34,237 nucleotides of DNA from PWHW01 sp964435025 (GCA_964435025.1 CAYSXL010000002.1:1-34237); one strand, 5' to 3'; positions 1-7,164 are shown, counted from the first letter of the stretch. Numbers and translations are program-made. Notes: generated from the sequence alone by a model not told the origin.

Positions 1-3
1 CAG

Positions 4-40
4 CTCCGTGTATACCCTTCGGGTGTACAACGGGGTTTTT
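4..40 (+). terminator. Intrinsic terminator of an upstream gene outside the window
   Basis: A stem of about 14 bp with one bulged A (bases 4-17 pair with 21-35, TTC loop) is followed by five T (36-40). The apical part, ACCC-TTC-GGGT extended by GTAT/GTAC with one G-T pair, also occurs at 15991-16011 in the opposite orientation. The gene it terminates lies before the window. Confidence 0.75.
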
Positions 41-60
41 GTTTACTTTTTTTATAAAGT

Positions 61-89
61 TTGATACCGTTTTTATAAGTAACTTTATT
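61..89 (+). promoter_or_regulatory. Possible promoter for the gene at 152
   Basis: TTGATA (61-66), 17 bases, then TTTATT (84-89). The -35 is good and the -10 is weak (4 of 6). Transcription would start near 96, shortly before the AAAGGTC element at 107. Confidence 0.3.
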
Positions 90-105
90 TAAAAAATATT
101 GCAAA

Positions 106-115
106 CAAAGGTCGT
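106..115 (+). promoter_or_regulatory. Recurrent leader element CAAAGGTCGT (copy 1)
   Basis: This ten-base element is followed by 36 AT-rich bases and an ATG. The same 10-mer is at 884-893, with close relatives at 2141-2150 and 31280-31289. Each lies 21-36 bases before the start of a short gene, too far for an ordinary Shine-Dalgarno. The function is unknown. Confidence 0.4.
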
Positions 116-151
116 CTTAAGATTAATAATTTTAAAAACTAAAATAATTTT

Positions 152-682
152 ATGAAAAATGCAGTAATAGTAATCGTTATTCTTCTTCTAGCAGTAGGTG
201 GATGGTATCTTTATTCACAGCAAGAAGAAGGAGAACCAGAAGAAGAAATTGAAGAATTAGATACTACTGAAGAGAGAGAAGATAAAGAGGACGAAAACCC
301 TTATACGGAAGCTGAGACTATAATTCCGATAGATGATCGTAACGTTGTGATGCACGAAGACCTCGGATCAGTATTGGAAGAAGTTTTTGAAGAGGAAGCA
401 AAACTTATTGATTCAGGAGATATAACAGTTCTTGCTTATGTAGTAAACAGAGAAATCACTTCTGACGATGCAACTGAGATAAAAGATCTTTTAGCGGAAA
501 AGGGTTACGAAACGGAGAGAACCAGCACTAAAGACGGCTTTTATGACCTCGATGTCTCTATTACCGAAGAGGTGTTGGAAGAAAAATATGATGGAGACTT
601 TGGAGGTAATCCCTATATTCAAGTTTGGACTAACGAAAGAGGAGAAGAAAACGCACAAATGGTTATAGTCAAGGCTCTCTAA
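152..682 (+). CDS. Membrane-anchored acidic protein of unknown function
   Basis: The product has 176 residues and is not recognised as a known family. Residues 4-22 form a hydrophobic segment preceded by one Lys, so it is likely anchored in the membrane with the rest outside the cell. Residues 24-55 are a linker very rich in Glu and Asp, typical of a flexible spacer. Residues 56-176 look like a compact alpha/beta domain with alternating hydrophobics (ITVLAYVV, YIQVW, MVIVKAL). The motif DDATEIKDLLAEKGY in its middle is partly echoed in a short untranslated stretch downstream (741-794). No Shine-Dalgarno precedes the ATG; the leader is AT-rich and carries the AAAGGTC element. It appears to be a single-gene unit closed by the terminator at 794. 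The coding call is secure from length and composition; function is unknown. Confidence 0.8.
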   Translation: MKNAVIVIVILLLAVGGWYLYSQQEEGEPEEEIEELDTTEEREDKEDENPYTEAETIIPIDDRNVVMHEDLGSVLEEVFEEEAKLIDSGDITVLAYVVNREITSDDATEIKDLLAEKGYETERTSTKDGFYDLDVSITEEVLEEKYDGDFGGNPYIQVWTNERGEENAQMVIVKAL

Positions 683-740
683 AGCCGGGAATACGTCAAA
701 ACGGAAATCTTTAATTTTAGATAGCAGGTAAGAGTGATTA

Positions 741-794
741 TTCAGAGATGATGTTGTTGCTATTAGAGACTTACTACAGGAACGAAATGTAAGA
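741..794 (+). pseudogene. Possible decayed fragment related to the gene at 152
   Basis: Read in frame from 741, this stretch gives FRDDVVAIRDLLQERNVR. It resembles TSDDATEIKDLLAEKGYE in the protein encoded at 152-682, with 7 of 18 positions identical and several K/R or L/V exchanges. There is no start codon, and a stop lies just upstream in the same frame (735). It may be the remnant of a duplicated domain or gene, but the match is short and chance is not excluded. Confidence 0.22.
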
Positions 795-825
795 GCCCCG
801 ACTTTTTTTATTGTCGGGGCTTTTT
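794..825 (+). terminator. Intrinsic terminator
   Basis: A perfect 9-bp stem AGCCCCGAC/GTCGGGGCT (794-802 and 813-821) is followed by a T run. It ends the transcript of the gene at 152, or of whatever remains between 683 and 790. Confidence 0.85.
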
Positions 826-883
826 GTTATATTCTTGGTACGGGGGACATTCAGCGAATGTTTTGGGGTGTGACAATCTTCTA

Positions 884-893
884 CAAAGGTCGT
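884..893 (+). promoter_or_regulatory. Recurrent leader element CAAAGGTCGT (copy 2)
   Basis: Identical to the ten bases at 106-115. It lies 21 bases before the ATG of the broken gene at 915, again followed by AT-rich sequence ending in AATTTTATG. Confidence 0.4.
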
Positions 894-914
894 TATAAAA
901 AATAAATTAATTTT

Positions 915-1169
915 ATGAACAAGACATTGAAAATAGTACTCATTGTTTTCCTTACTCTGTTTGTTATTGGCGGTGCGACTGTTTATTTGGGTTGAAGGGT
1001 TATAGGAGGAGTTACGGAAAAGAGACTGGAAGAGTTTAAAGAGGAAGAGGAGAAAAAACCCTATTATTTAGCGGATGTTTTATTTTATTATGGACGGGAC
1101 GAAATTTTCACTGTGCTTGTGCTCATCATGATGGTGGTCATGGTCTCCGTTGTGGGAATGAGGAGCTAA
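915..1169 (+). pseudogene. Small membrane protein gene interrupted by an in-frame TGA
   Basis: From ATG 915 the frame reads 26 codons: a charged start and a clear membrane segment (KIVLIVFLTLFVIGGATVYLG). It then meets TGA at 993-995. The same frame continues with protein-like sequence, RVIGGVTEKRLEEFKEEEEKKP, the helix-plus-acidic-tail pattern of other small membrane proteins here, and stops at 1167-1169. The simplest reading is a TGG (Trp) or GGA (Gly) codon mutated to TGA. The last part (1080-1169) lies antisense to the end of the ZIP gene and may not be original coding sequence. A real 26-residue membrane peptide is the alternative. TGA is a genuine stop elsewhere in the window, so recoding is unlikely. 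Confidence 0.5.
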
Positions 1170-1904
1170 TAAAGAGAAGGAGAACATAAGAAGAATACCC
1201 ATAGCAAAAGCTAAAAGGTGCAAGAAAAAACACTTCCTACAACTTAGTTCGTGGAAAGAGTGAGGGATAAGGTCTTGAAGAACTACAATAAAAAAGACAC
1301 CCGCGGAAATTCCCAAGAATACGGCTTCCAAGGCGGAAAAGAAAGAAAGGAGAAAAAAGCTTCCAATAGAGCCGATCAGAATGGTTCCCGAAACGGCAAG
1401 ATTAATAAGAATAGCCTTTTTTATGTTGTAGCCTGCTCTTCTTAAAACAAAAAAAATGGATGTTTCTTGTACCAGTTCATGAATAAAGACGCTTACCGTG
1501 GTCACGATTCCTAAATATATGTCTACTGAAAAAGCAACTGTAAGAAGCACTCCATCACCGATATTGTGTATTCCGTTACCGGTGAGAATTTTACGTATAT
1601 CTATGGTCTTTTCCCCTTTTTTTACATTATCGTGCTTATGAGAATGGGGAAGAATCTTAAAGATAAGCCAGATACCGATAGCACCGGCAAAAATCCACAA
1701 CAATCCGCTACTTATTGTGGGCGAATGAATGATAGCCTCTCTTCCCAACTCGTATGAAACGAAAAGAAACAACCCGGCAGTAAAACTTATTAGTAATCCC
1801 AGATTTCTTTCTATAGTTTTTCCGATTATTTTCCAAAAAGAGAGAGCTCCTCCGAAAGCTGCGAGCATCACAATAAAAGAAGCTGTGAATATTTCTAAAA
1901 GCAT
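1080..1904 (-). CDS. ZIP-family divalent metal transporter
   Basis: A 274-residue polytopic membrane protein with the two signature motifs of ZIP transporters: HNIGDG (113-118, transmembrane helix 4) and HELVQE (142-147, helix 5). In the family these His, Asn, Asp and Glu residues form the binuclear metal site. A variable His loop (PHSHKHD, about 86-92) lies between helices 3 and 4. The C-terminus carries a strong His/Asp cluster (248-264), a likely metal-sensing or metal-delivery tail. Length is normal for bacterial ZIP proteins. It probably imports Zn, Fe or Mn across the cytoplasmic membrane; the exact metal cannot be read from sequence. It is transcribed alone, divergent from the gene at 2175, and its 3' end abuts the pseudogene at 915. 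Confidence 0.9.
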   Translation of the reverse strand: MLLEIFTASFIVMLAAFGGALSFWKIIGKTIERNLGLLISFTAGLFLFVSYELGREAIIHSPTISSGLLWIFAGAIGIWLIFKILPHSHKHDNVKKGEKTIDIRKILTGNGIHNIGDGVLLTVAFSVDIYLGIVTTVSVFIHELVQETSIFFVLRRAGYNIKKAILINLAVSGTILIGSIGSFFLLSFFSALEAVFLGISAGVFFIVVLQDLIPHSFHELSCRKCFFLHLLAFAMGILLMFSFSLLAPHSHNGDHDHHHDEHKHSENFVPSIIK

Positions 1905-1940
1905 ATTATATTTTATTTTAGTATTTTACTTATTTCGGGT

Positions 1941-1968
1941 ATTTTATACTTTTTCTTATACATATCAA
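1941..1968 (-). promoter_or_regulatory. Possible promoter of the ZIP gene
   Basis: On the minus strand TTGATA (1963-1968), 16 bases, TAAAAT (1941-1946), about 37 bases before the ATG. The region is very AT-rich, so other boxes are possible. The 270-base divergent gap (1905-2174) holds nothing else recognisable apart from the promoter and leader of the next gene. Confidence 0.35.
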
Positions 1969-2107
1969 GTAGAAGAAATATAAATCAAAAAGAAATCCGA
2001 ATTTTATTTACAAATCTTTTTATATGTTGTAAAGTTCTGTTAAGGTCATATCTAATACAGCTTTGTGTAGTGTAAAAAACAAATAATGCGGGGTAATAAA
2101 GGTACTG

Positions 2108-2136
2108 TTTACAGTTTTTTCCCAAAGTATTATTAT
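2108..2136 (+). promoter_or_regulatory. Promoter of the DUF4870-like gene
   Basis: TTTACA (2108-2113), 17 bases, TATTAT (2131-2136). The predicted start point (about 2143) falls in the AAAGGTC leader element. Confidence 0.5.
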
Positions 2137-2140
2137 AAAT

Positions 2141-2150
2141 TAAAGGTCTT
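2141..2150 (+). promoter_or_regulatory. Recurrent leader element TAAAGGTCTT (copy 3)
   Basis: Shares AAAGGTC with the copies at 106 and 884 and sits 24 bases before the ATG at 2175, at the expected 5' end of the mRNA. Confidence 0.35.
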
Positions 2151-2174
2151 TATAAAATTATAATTAAATAATTT

Positions 2175-2591
2175 ATGTCCGAGGAAAACAACTTTCAAGA
2201 GGAAGATAACGTGGAAGAAGAAAATAGTAACCACGAAGAAGGGCAAGCCGACACCGGAGAAGAAACTAAAGAAGAGAAGGCAGGGGAAAAATCCGAGGGA
2301 GTGAATGCAATAGCTATTCTCAGTTATATCGGAATCCTTGTTTTAGTTCCTCTACTTGCCGCTAAAGACGATGAGTTTGCCCAGTATCACGCAAAACAGG
2401 GGCTCGTCTTACTCATTGCGGGAGTAGTCGCTATGTTTATAGGAGTGATACCTATTTTAGGGTGGATACTTGCTCCTCTTATTACTTTGGCATGCTTAAT
2501 TCTTGCCATTCTGGGGATCGTAAACGTCTTAAAAAAACAAAAAAAGGAACTTCCTGTCATCGGGAAGTATGCTAAGCAGTTCAAGATTTAA
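2175..2591 (+). CDS. DUF4870/Tic20-like membrane protein
   Basis: The product has 138 residues. Residues 1-40 are strongly acidic and low in complexity. Residues 43-138 match the layout of the DUF4870 family: VNAIAILSYIGILVLVPLL, a polar segment with the typical FAQYHAKQGLVL, then two further membrane helices (about 74-92 and 95-117) and a basic end. The family occurs widely in bacteria as small three- or four-helix proteins without a settled biochemical role. The polar DDEFAQYHAKQ segment between helices 1 and 2 is its best landmark. There is no Shine-Dalgarno. The zinc-ribbon ORF at 2608 follows after 16 bases and probably shares the transcript. Confidence 0.8.
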   Translation: MSEENNFQEEDNVEEENSNHEEGQADTGEETKEEKAGEKSEGVNAIAILSYIGILVLVPLLAAKDDEFAQYHAKQGLVLLIAGVVAMFIGVIPILGWILAPLITLACLILAILGIVNVLKKQKKELPVIGKYAKQFKI

Positions 2592-2607
2592 GTAGACATA
2601 GATTAGA

Positions 2608-2757
2608 ATGGAAGAAAAAAAAGGAAACCTTTGTCTTTTTCCGACATGTCCGAAATGTGAGAAGGGGACGCTTTTACCTTTCTCTTACAAGGAAGACGTT
2701 TTTGAGAAGTGGAAGTGTTCGAATCCGGAGTGCGGATATGTAATCGAAAAAAGATAA
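2608..2757 (+). CDS. Small zinc-ribbon protein (49 aa)
   Basis: A 49-residue ORF starting at ATG 2608 with four well-placed cysteines: C14-P-K-C17 and C37-x4-C42. It ends CSNPECGYVIEKR. The pattern and surrounding residues resemble the C-terminal zinc ribbons of topoisomerase I (compare CSNYPECKS in the topA product of this window), so it is a stand-alone treble-clef or zinc-ribbon unit. It may bind nucleic acid or protein; no specific role can be given. It lies 16 bases after the DUF4870-like gene and directly before the terminator at 2781. Conserved Cys spacing in so short a frame supports real coding. Confidence 0.65.
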   Translation: MEEKKGNLCLFPTCPKCEKGTLLPFSYKEDVFEKWKCSNPECGYVIEKR

Positions 2758-2780
2758 CGGAGAAAACGTATATAGTTTTA

Positions 2781-2818
2781 AACCATGTGTTTATGTAAGG
2801 GCACATGGTTTTGCTTTT
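2781..2818 (+). terminator. Intrinsic terminator
   Basis: Perfect 9-bp stem AACCATGTG/CACATGGTT (2781-2789, 2802-2810) followed by a T-rich run. It closes the 2175-2757 unit. Confidence 0.75.
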
Positions 2819-2873
2819 TGCTTTCTTTGGTTTATGTTATTATGGGCGAAAGAGTGAGTGTGAGGAAAAAGAC

Positions 2874-3722
2874 ATGAATTTTAAAAAAACTACAATAGGA
2901 ATCGCCCTTTTGGCTTTTGTTTCTTTGGGAATAGGCTTTACTCCTGTTTATGCCGGTGAAGAAGTAAAACTGGAGGGATTAAGAGTTCAAAAAGAAAGAG
3001 TGGAAAGGATAGGAGAGCTTGCTTTTGTGTTGCTCCAAGAGGCTCAGTTCAAGAGAAGAGGAGATGTGGTGAGAGCTGTAAGAAAATTAAACAACAGTAT
3101 TGAAAATATCAAAAAACGAGTAGAAGTAAGAATAGAAGAAGAAAAAGAGAAAAACATAGAATTTATAAAGTCTGCAAACAAACCGGAAGAACTCGTAAAT
3201 TTCTTCTTAAACAACCCTACTTTAAAAAATTTCGAGAGGACGTGTGAAAGATCCAGGGAAGTAAAACTTTTAGTAACCGGAAGCAACGAAACATTGTATG
3301 ACGAGTGGTATATGTGCCAAGATTACTTAAGAAGTGAAGATAATGCGGAATATATTTTTACCAAACCGAAGGAGGAGCATAAAATAGACCTTGCCGGATT
3401 TGACGCAGATGAGATTTCCGAACATAAACTGGCATATAATGAAAAAATAGAGCATATTATTGAAAACCACAATTTTTACGCCTTTAAGAAGCAGAGCTCA
3501 AGAGTGTTTGTGGGAGGAAAGTGGATAGAAATAGAAGTTTCCGGAAATAATCCACGGGAATACATTGAGCCGTATCTCGGAAGCGGAAGAAGAAATTATC
3601 TTCGGATACTGGGAATTACCGCTCCGAATGAAATGATAGAAGAGCTTAAGGATATATTTAAAAAAATACAATTGGAAGAGGAGATGAGAGAAATTCAGGA
3701 AAAATTGGATGAAATGGATTAA
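2874..3722 (+). CDS. Exported helical protein of unknown function
   Basis: I place the start at ATG 2874, not the upstream in-frame GTG at 2805. From here the protein opens with a textbook signal peptide: MNFKKTT, hydrophobic IGIALLAFVSLGIGF, then PVYAGEE with a likely cut after VYA (about residue 27). The upstream start lies inside a terminator. The mature part (about 255 residues) is mostly charged helix: coiled coil about 35-100, a central segment with two Cys (in FERTCERSRE and WYMCQDY) that could form a disulphide, and a charged helical C-terminus. There is no recognised domain. It is probably periplasmic or secreted. Confidence 0.75.
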   Translation: MNFKKTTIGIALLAFVSLGIGFTPVYAGEEVKLEGLRVQKERVERIGELAFVLLQEAQFKRRGDVVRAVRKLNNSIENIKKRVEVRIEEEKEKNIEFIKSANKPEELVNFFLNNPTLKNFERTCERSREVKLLVTGSNETLYDEWYMCQDYLRSEDNAEYIFTKPKEEHKIDLAGFDADEISEHKLAYNEKIEHIIENHNFYAFKKQSSRVFVGGKWIEIEVSGNNPREYIEPYLGSGRRNYLRILGITAPNEMIEELKDIFKKIQLEEEMREIQEKLDEMD

Positions 3723-3760
3723 ATAAGCAGAGCAAAAAATATTATTATACGAGTATTTTC

Positions 3761-3847
3761 ATGGAAAATAAAAGAGATAGCATAGTAGGCTCGATTAAAG
3801 AAGCGAGAGAAAAAGGCGTAAAGGAAGAACTGATTTTAAAGGAATGA
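3761..3847 (+). CDS. Possible 28-residue peptide or gene remnant
   Basis: ATG 3761 opens a frame MENKRDSIVGSIKEAREKG that ends after 28 codons at TGA 3845. The amphipathic SIKEAREKGVKEELIL pattern resembles the start of small helical modules (IKxAREKGYSxEEIL type) common at the N-termini of candidate-phyla proteins. It may therefore be a truncated gene. No Shine-Dalgarno is seen. The promoter of the next gene begins five bases after its stop. Confidence 0.25.
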   Translation: MENKRDSIVGSIKEAREKGVKEELILKE

Positions 3848-3851
3848 TGTA

Positions 3852-3880
3852 TTGTAAACGAGCCTTTTCTTTCGTATAAT
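3852..3880 (+). promoter_or_regulatory. Promoter of the HAMP/coiled-coil gene
   Basis: TTGTAA (3852-3857), 17 bases, TATAAT (3875-3880). Start point about 3887, giving a leader of about 34 bases. A second box TATAGT (3910-3915) lies just before the ATG but has no good -35. Confidence 0.65.
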
Positions 3881-3920
3881 GAACCGGAGGCGTAAATTTA
3901 AAAATATGTTATAGTAAACT

Positions 3921-4571
3921 ATGCGACTTACGGCAAAGCTTATCCTTATTTTCGTTCTTGTAGGCGTTATCCCGCTCCTTCTTGGGGGGGCGTTTTTGCT
4001 TTATTCTTTCGATGCTTATTTAGGAGATATACTCCCACCGGAGAAGTTGGACGGGTCTGCCTCTTTCTTGCAAGAAATAGTGGGAGGGTATATAGCTTTT
4101 TCGATAGTTTTGCTTTTGCCGATAACTCTCACCTCTTTCTTTCTCTCCAGAGAAATAACAAGACCTTTAAAAGACATTTCTCTTGCGGCCAAAAAAGTTG
4201 CCAGGGGAAATTTTAAAGCCAGAGCCGAGGTTTCGGGAAAAGACGAGTTTGGGGAACTCGCGGAAAATTTTAATAAAATGACAAAAGATTTGGGTACCTT
4301 GAGGGAAGATTTGGAAGAAAAGAGGAACATTTTAGAAGTTAAGGTGAAAGCAAGAACAAGAGAACTTGAAGAAATGAACGAGACTCTGGAAAGCCAGGTT
4401 AAAGAGAGAACCCGAGAAATGGAGAAAAAACTGGAAGAGTTCGAGAAAATGAGTAAATTGATGGTGGGAAGAGAGCTGAGGATGAAGGAAATGAAAAAGG
4501 AACTTAAACAAACAAAAGAAGAACTTGAGAAATTAAAAAAGGAAACGGGGCGAGATGTTTCCGATAAATAA
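3921..4571 (+). CDS. HAMP-domain coiled-coil membrane protein without kinase domain
   Basis: The product has 216 residues. Two membrane helices (7-29 and 54-76) bracket a short external loop of about 25 residues. A HAMP domain follows (about 76-126: SREITRPLKDISLAAKKVARG, then GKDEFGELAENFNKMTKDL). A long charged coiled coil with two related repeats (KARTRELEEMNETLES and KERTREMEKKLEEFEKM) runs to the end. This is the front half of a sensor kinase or chemoreceptor, but no HisKA, ATPase, GGDEF or methyl-accepting hairpin follows; the gene simply ends. In the family HAMP relays signals from the membrane, so this may act through partners or serve as a structural coiled coil. The FN3/FISUMP gene follows after 9 bases and is probably cotranscribed. 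Confidence 0.8.
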   Translation: MRLTAKLILIFVLVGVIPLLLGGAFLLYSFDAYLGDILPPEKLDGSASFLQEIVGGYIAFSIVLLLPITLTSFFLSREITRPLKDISLAAKKVARGNFKARAEVSGKDEFGELAENFNKMTKDLGTLREDLEEKRNILEVKVKARTRELEEMNETLESQVKERTREMEKKLEEFEKMSKLMVGRELRMKEMKKELKQTKEELEKLKKETGRDVSDK

Positions 4572-4580
4572 TTTTTTCAA

Positions 4581-5879
4581 ATGATACCAAAAAGATTTCT
4601 TTTAATTTCCGGGGTAGCCATAGTACTCGTAACCGTGATTCTTGTTGTTATCTTTTCTGAGCAACGTAAGAGGAGTGTGCCAAAACACATCTCCGCGGAA
4701 ACAGAATCATTTGAGAGCATAGTATTAAATTGGATTGGAAATGAAGATGCAAGCCAGTTTAATGTTTACCGCTCAGAGAATAAGGAGGGGCCCTACGAAA
4801 GAGTGGGATTTAGCAAGGAAAACGAGTACGTGGACGATGAATTGCAACCTAATAAAAAATACCACTATAAAATTACGCAGATTGTAAATTTCAGGGAAAG
4901 TGATTACAGCTCGAGAGCGAGCGCCGTTACCAGACCCGGAAAGCCTGTGGGTCTCAGGGCTAATGCCGTGGATTTTCAGGAAAGCTTGCAGATGAGAATA
5001 GAACTTGTTTGGGATTATTCCGTGGGAGTGGAAGAGTACGGTGTTTATCGCACCGAGGATAAGGACGGGCTTTACGAGAAAATAGCTACTACCACTCAAG
5101 ATGAGTATATCGATTTCGATTTACATCCCGAGACTACCTATTACTATGTGGTAACTCAAACCGTAGAAGGAAAGGAGAGCGTCTATAGTAATAGAGCGAG
5201 CGCGACAACGGGATCCGATTGGGATTGTGGCGATACCATTTCACATGGCGGGAGGAACTATGATACTTTAAAAATAGGAGAGCAGTGTTGGTTTTTGGAG
5301 AATATAGATATTACACAGAATGATCTTGAAAGAGATTGCGAAGTAGAGAGGCACTGTTATGACAATAATCTTGTTAATTGTGGTACCTATGGAGGACTTT
5401 ATGATTTTTCCAGCATAAGCTGTGGAGAGGGTTATGAAGGTATGCAAGGAATTTGCCCTTCCGGATGGAAAATACCTACGGACGAAGATTGGAGAAGCTT
5501 GGAGATGGAGATGGGAATGGAAGAGGAACAAACGAAAGGATACGGATTCCGTGGAGGGGAAGAAGGGAGTAAGCTCGCCGGCAGATATGATTTATGGAAA
5601 AGTGGAGTCTTGCGGCAAAGCGGATCATTCGCTTCTTCCGGACTGAACATTATCCCGGGAGGGCATCAGCCTGCGTTTAATCTAAGACTTTTTTATGATA
5701 TTGGAGAGGGAGCCCTACTTTGGTCATCAACTCGCGCGAATGAAGATGAGGCTTGTATGTACTATGAAGATGCCTATGCGGTAAGAGAAATAAGTTCGGA
5801 TGAGACTGCCATAAAAAAAGATTGCCACCTGGGGGTGGGAACGGCGCAACTTCGTTGCATGAGGGATTACGATAAGTAA
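4581..5879 (+). CDS. Anchored surface protein: two FN3 domains plus FISUMP domain
   Basis: The product has 432 residues. A hydrophobic anchor (7-25) is followed by two fibronectin type III repeats (about 36-117 and 119-210); both contain the FNVYRSENKEGPYERV or YGVYRTEDKDGLYEKI pattern with a Tyr-rich strand near the end. Residues 215-430 match the Fibrobacter succinogenes major paralogous (FISUMP) domain, a C-type-lectin-like fold: YDTLKIGEQCWFLENIDI, YGGLYDF, ICPSGWKIPTDEDWRSLE, GSKLAG, GLNIIPGG, LLWSSTRANE and a final LRCMRDYDK. Several Cys suggest disulphides outside the cell. The usual role of such domains is adhesion or ligand binding, inferred only. It overlaps nothing and starts 9 bases after the HAMP gene, without a Shine-Dalgarno. 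Confidence 0.85.
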   Translation: MIPKRFLLISGVAIVLVTVILVVIFSEQRKRSVPKHISAETESFESIVLNWIGNEDASQFNVYRSENKEGPYERVGFSKENEYVDDELQPNKKYHYKITQIVNFRESDYSSRASAVTRPGKPVGLRANAVDFQESLQMRIELVWDYSVGVEEYGVYRTEDKDGLYEKIATTTQDEYIDFDLHPETTYYYVVTQTVEGKESVYSNRASATTGSDWDCGDTISHGGRNYDTLKIGEQCWFLENIDITQNDLERDCEVERHCYDNNLVNCGTYGGLYDFSSISCGEGYEGMQGICPSGWKIPTDEDWRSLEMEMGMEEEQTKGYGFRGGEEGSKLAGRYDLWKSGVLRQSGSFASSGLNIIPGGHQPAFNLRLFYDIGEGALLWSSTRANEDEACMYYEDAYAVREISSDETAIKKDCHLGVGTAQLRCMRDYDK

Positions 5880-5945
5880 AAAATTGTTGCTCTATTAATA
5901 ATTTTTTGGTAAAGTAAAAGAATTAATTGATTATAAGTTCTAATT

Positions 5946-5962
5946 CAATGCCTTTCGCATTG
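5946..5962 (+). promoter_or_regulatory. Small hairpin just before the start codon at 5971
   Basis: CAATGC-CTTTC-GCATTG, a perfect 6-bp stem with a 5-base loop, ends 8 bases before the ATG, where a Shine-Dalgarno would sit. It could modulate translation; no known family. Confidence 0.3.
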
Positions 5963-5970
5963 CAAAATAT

Positions 5971-6744
5971 ATGGAAACAAATATAAGAAAAGCCCTTTAT
6001 CTTGTGGGAATAGTGGTCGGTGTCACCGCAGTTATGGGCGTTGCCGTGTATTTTTTGTATTCCCAGGTCGAGTATGTTGATCTCATTGACAAGAAAATTG
6101 TTATCTCGGAAGCGGACGATACTCTTGAAGTAGTTGATGAAGATGACAATATCGCTTTTAGTTATACTTTATCGGAATGGCGTGATTGGACACAAGACAG
6201 GTGGGAGTATCTATTCAAAAGACCGATTGAAGTTGACGGTATAGAACTGAGCCCCCAAAGCTTTGAGCGGTTTACTGCCGCATCTCCTCTTACGGATCCG
6301 ATAAAGATGGTCTTTGCCGTATCTACCTACGCTATGCCCACAGACGCTTCTCTCTTTTTTACTCTCGATATAAGAAGTAAAGAGCTTAAGTTTGTTGGTG
6401 AGAAAAACAAAGGTGTTATCGGAAATGTGATTTGGTCTCCGGAAGGCACCCATTTTGCTTATTTTCTAAATACTGAGGAAGCACCGGGAGAATATCTTAC
6501 CGTAGACAATATAAAAACATTGGAAAAAGAGTTTGTGCTTGAAGATGAGGATATTCTATTAGCTCTTGGAGTGGAAGAAGAAGAGATAGAAGAGGGAGAA
6601 GTTGACTTTGCCCCCGAGTTTCGCAGTATAGAATGGGAAGAAGATGAGGAGAGGCTCATGTTTACCACAAATGCACTGGAAGAGGGAGAAGAGGTTCGGT
6701 GGTATATCAATAAAGACGGGACCGATATTGCAGAAAGAGATTAG
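5971..6744 (+). CDS. Membrane-anchored protein with propeller-like repeats
   Basis: The product has 257 residues. It has a short basic start, one membrane helix (about 8-31) and an extracytoplasmic part. Two stretches resemble strands of TolB/PD40-type beta-propeller repeats: GNVIWSPEGTHFAYFLN and FRSIEWEEDEERLMFTTN, each the W-S-P/D-G-x-x-hydrophobic pattern. An acidic loop (EVEEEEIEEGEVD type) separates them. At this length only part of a propeller could form, so it may be a fragmentary or atypical member. Function is unknown. The next gene starts 3 bases after its stop, so the two are probably one transcript. Confidence 0.7.
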   Translation: METNIRKALYLVGIVVGVTAVMGVAVYFLYSQVEYVDLIDKKIVISEADDTLEVVDEDDNIAFSYTLSEWRDWTQDRWEYLFKRPIEVDGIELSPQSFERFTAASPLTDPIKMVFAVSTYAMPTDASLFFTLDIRSKELKFVGEKNKGVIGNVIWSPEGTHFAYFLNTEEAPGEYLTVDNIKTLEKEFVLEDEDILLALGVEEEEIEEGEVDFAPEFRSIEWEEDEERLMFTTNALEEGEEVRWYINKDGTDIAERD

Positions 6745-6747
6745 TTT

Positions 6748-7161
6748 ATGGAAACAGCTCTTTTAATTTACGGCTTATGCCTTCTTCTGCTTATAATTGC
6801 TGACGGCATTTGGCTCGGTTTTGTAGTTAAGAATTTCGTCAAAAGACATATAGGGCATTTGATGGGAGAAAAGTTGAGAGTTGGTCCTGTTGTCTTTTTC
6901 TACCCTCTTTATGCTCTCGGGATAACCTTTTTGGTTGTTTTTCCGGCATTTAGCGGAAATCTTGAAGTATGGAAAGTGTTTTTATCGGGATGTCTTCTGG
7001 GGGTGGTCGCTTACGGAGCTTATGATTTGACCAACTTTGCCACTTTGAAAGGGTGGTCCTTTACCATGACCGTTCTGGATATGGCGTGGGGAACTTTGCT
7101 CACGGGGTCGGTAAGCACAATCACTTTTTGTTTAACAGGTATTATTTTAAAAGTAATTTAG
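6748..7161 (+). CDS. DUF2177 family membrane protein
   Basis: 137 residues with four predicted membrane helices. The family landmarks are visible: IIADGIWLGFVVKNF near the N-terminus and YGAYDLTNFATLKGWSF followed by VLDMAWGTLLTG in the second half. DUF2177 proteins are small integral membrane proteins of unknown function in many bacteria. It is tightly packed between the propeller-like gene (3-base gap) and the thioredoxin-like gene (3-base gap), suggesting one operon from 5971 to 7608. Confidence 0.85.
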   Translation: METALLIYGLCLLLLIIADGIWLGFVVKNFVKRHIGHLMGEKLRVGPVVFFYPLYALGITFLVVFPAFSGNLEVWKVFLSGCLLGVVAYGAYDLTNFATLKGWSFTMTVLDMAWGTLLTGSVSTITFCLTGIILKVI

Positions 7162-7164
7162 ATT

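Noticed and set aside
993..995. TGA in the frame at 915 read as glycine, tryptophan or selenocysteine
   Set aside because: TGA terminates several intact genes here (HIT, FtsA, DUF1614, YbeY) at the expected C-terminus, and no SECIS-like hairpin is seen after 993.
2805..2873. Longer N-terminus for the exported protein at 2874
   Set aside because: Starts inside a terminator hairpin and would bury a clear signal peptide.
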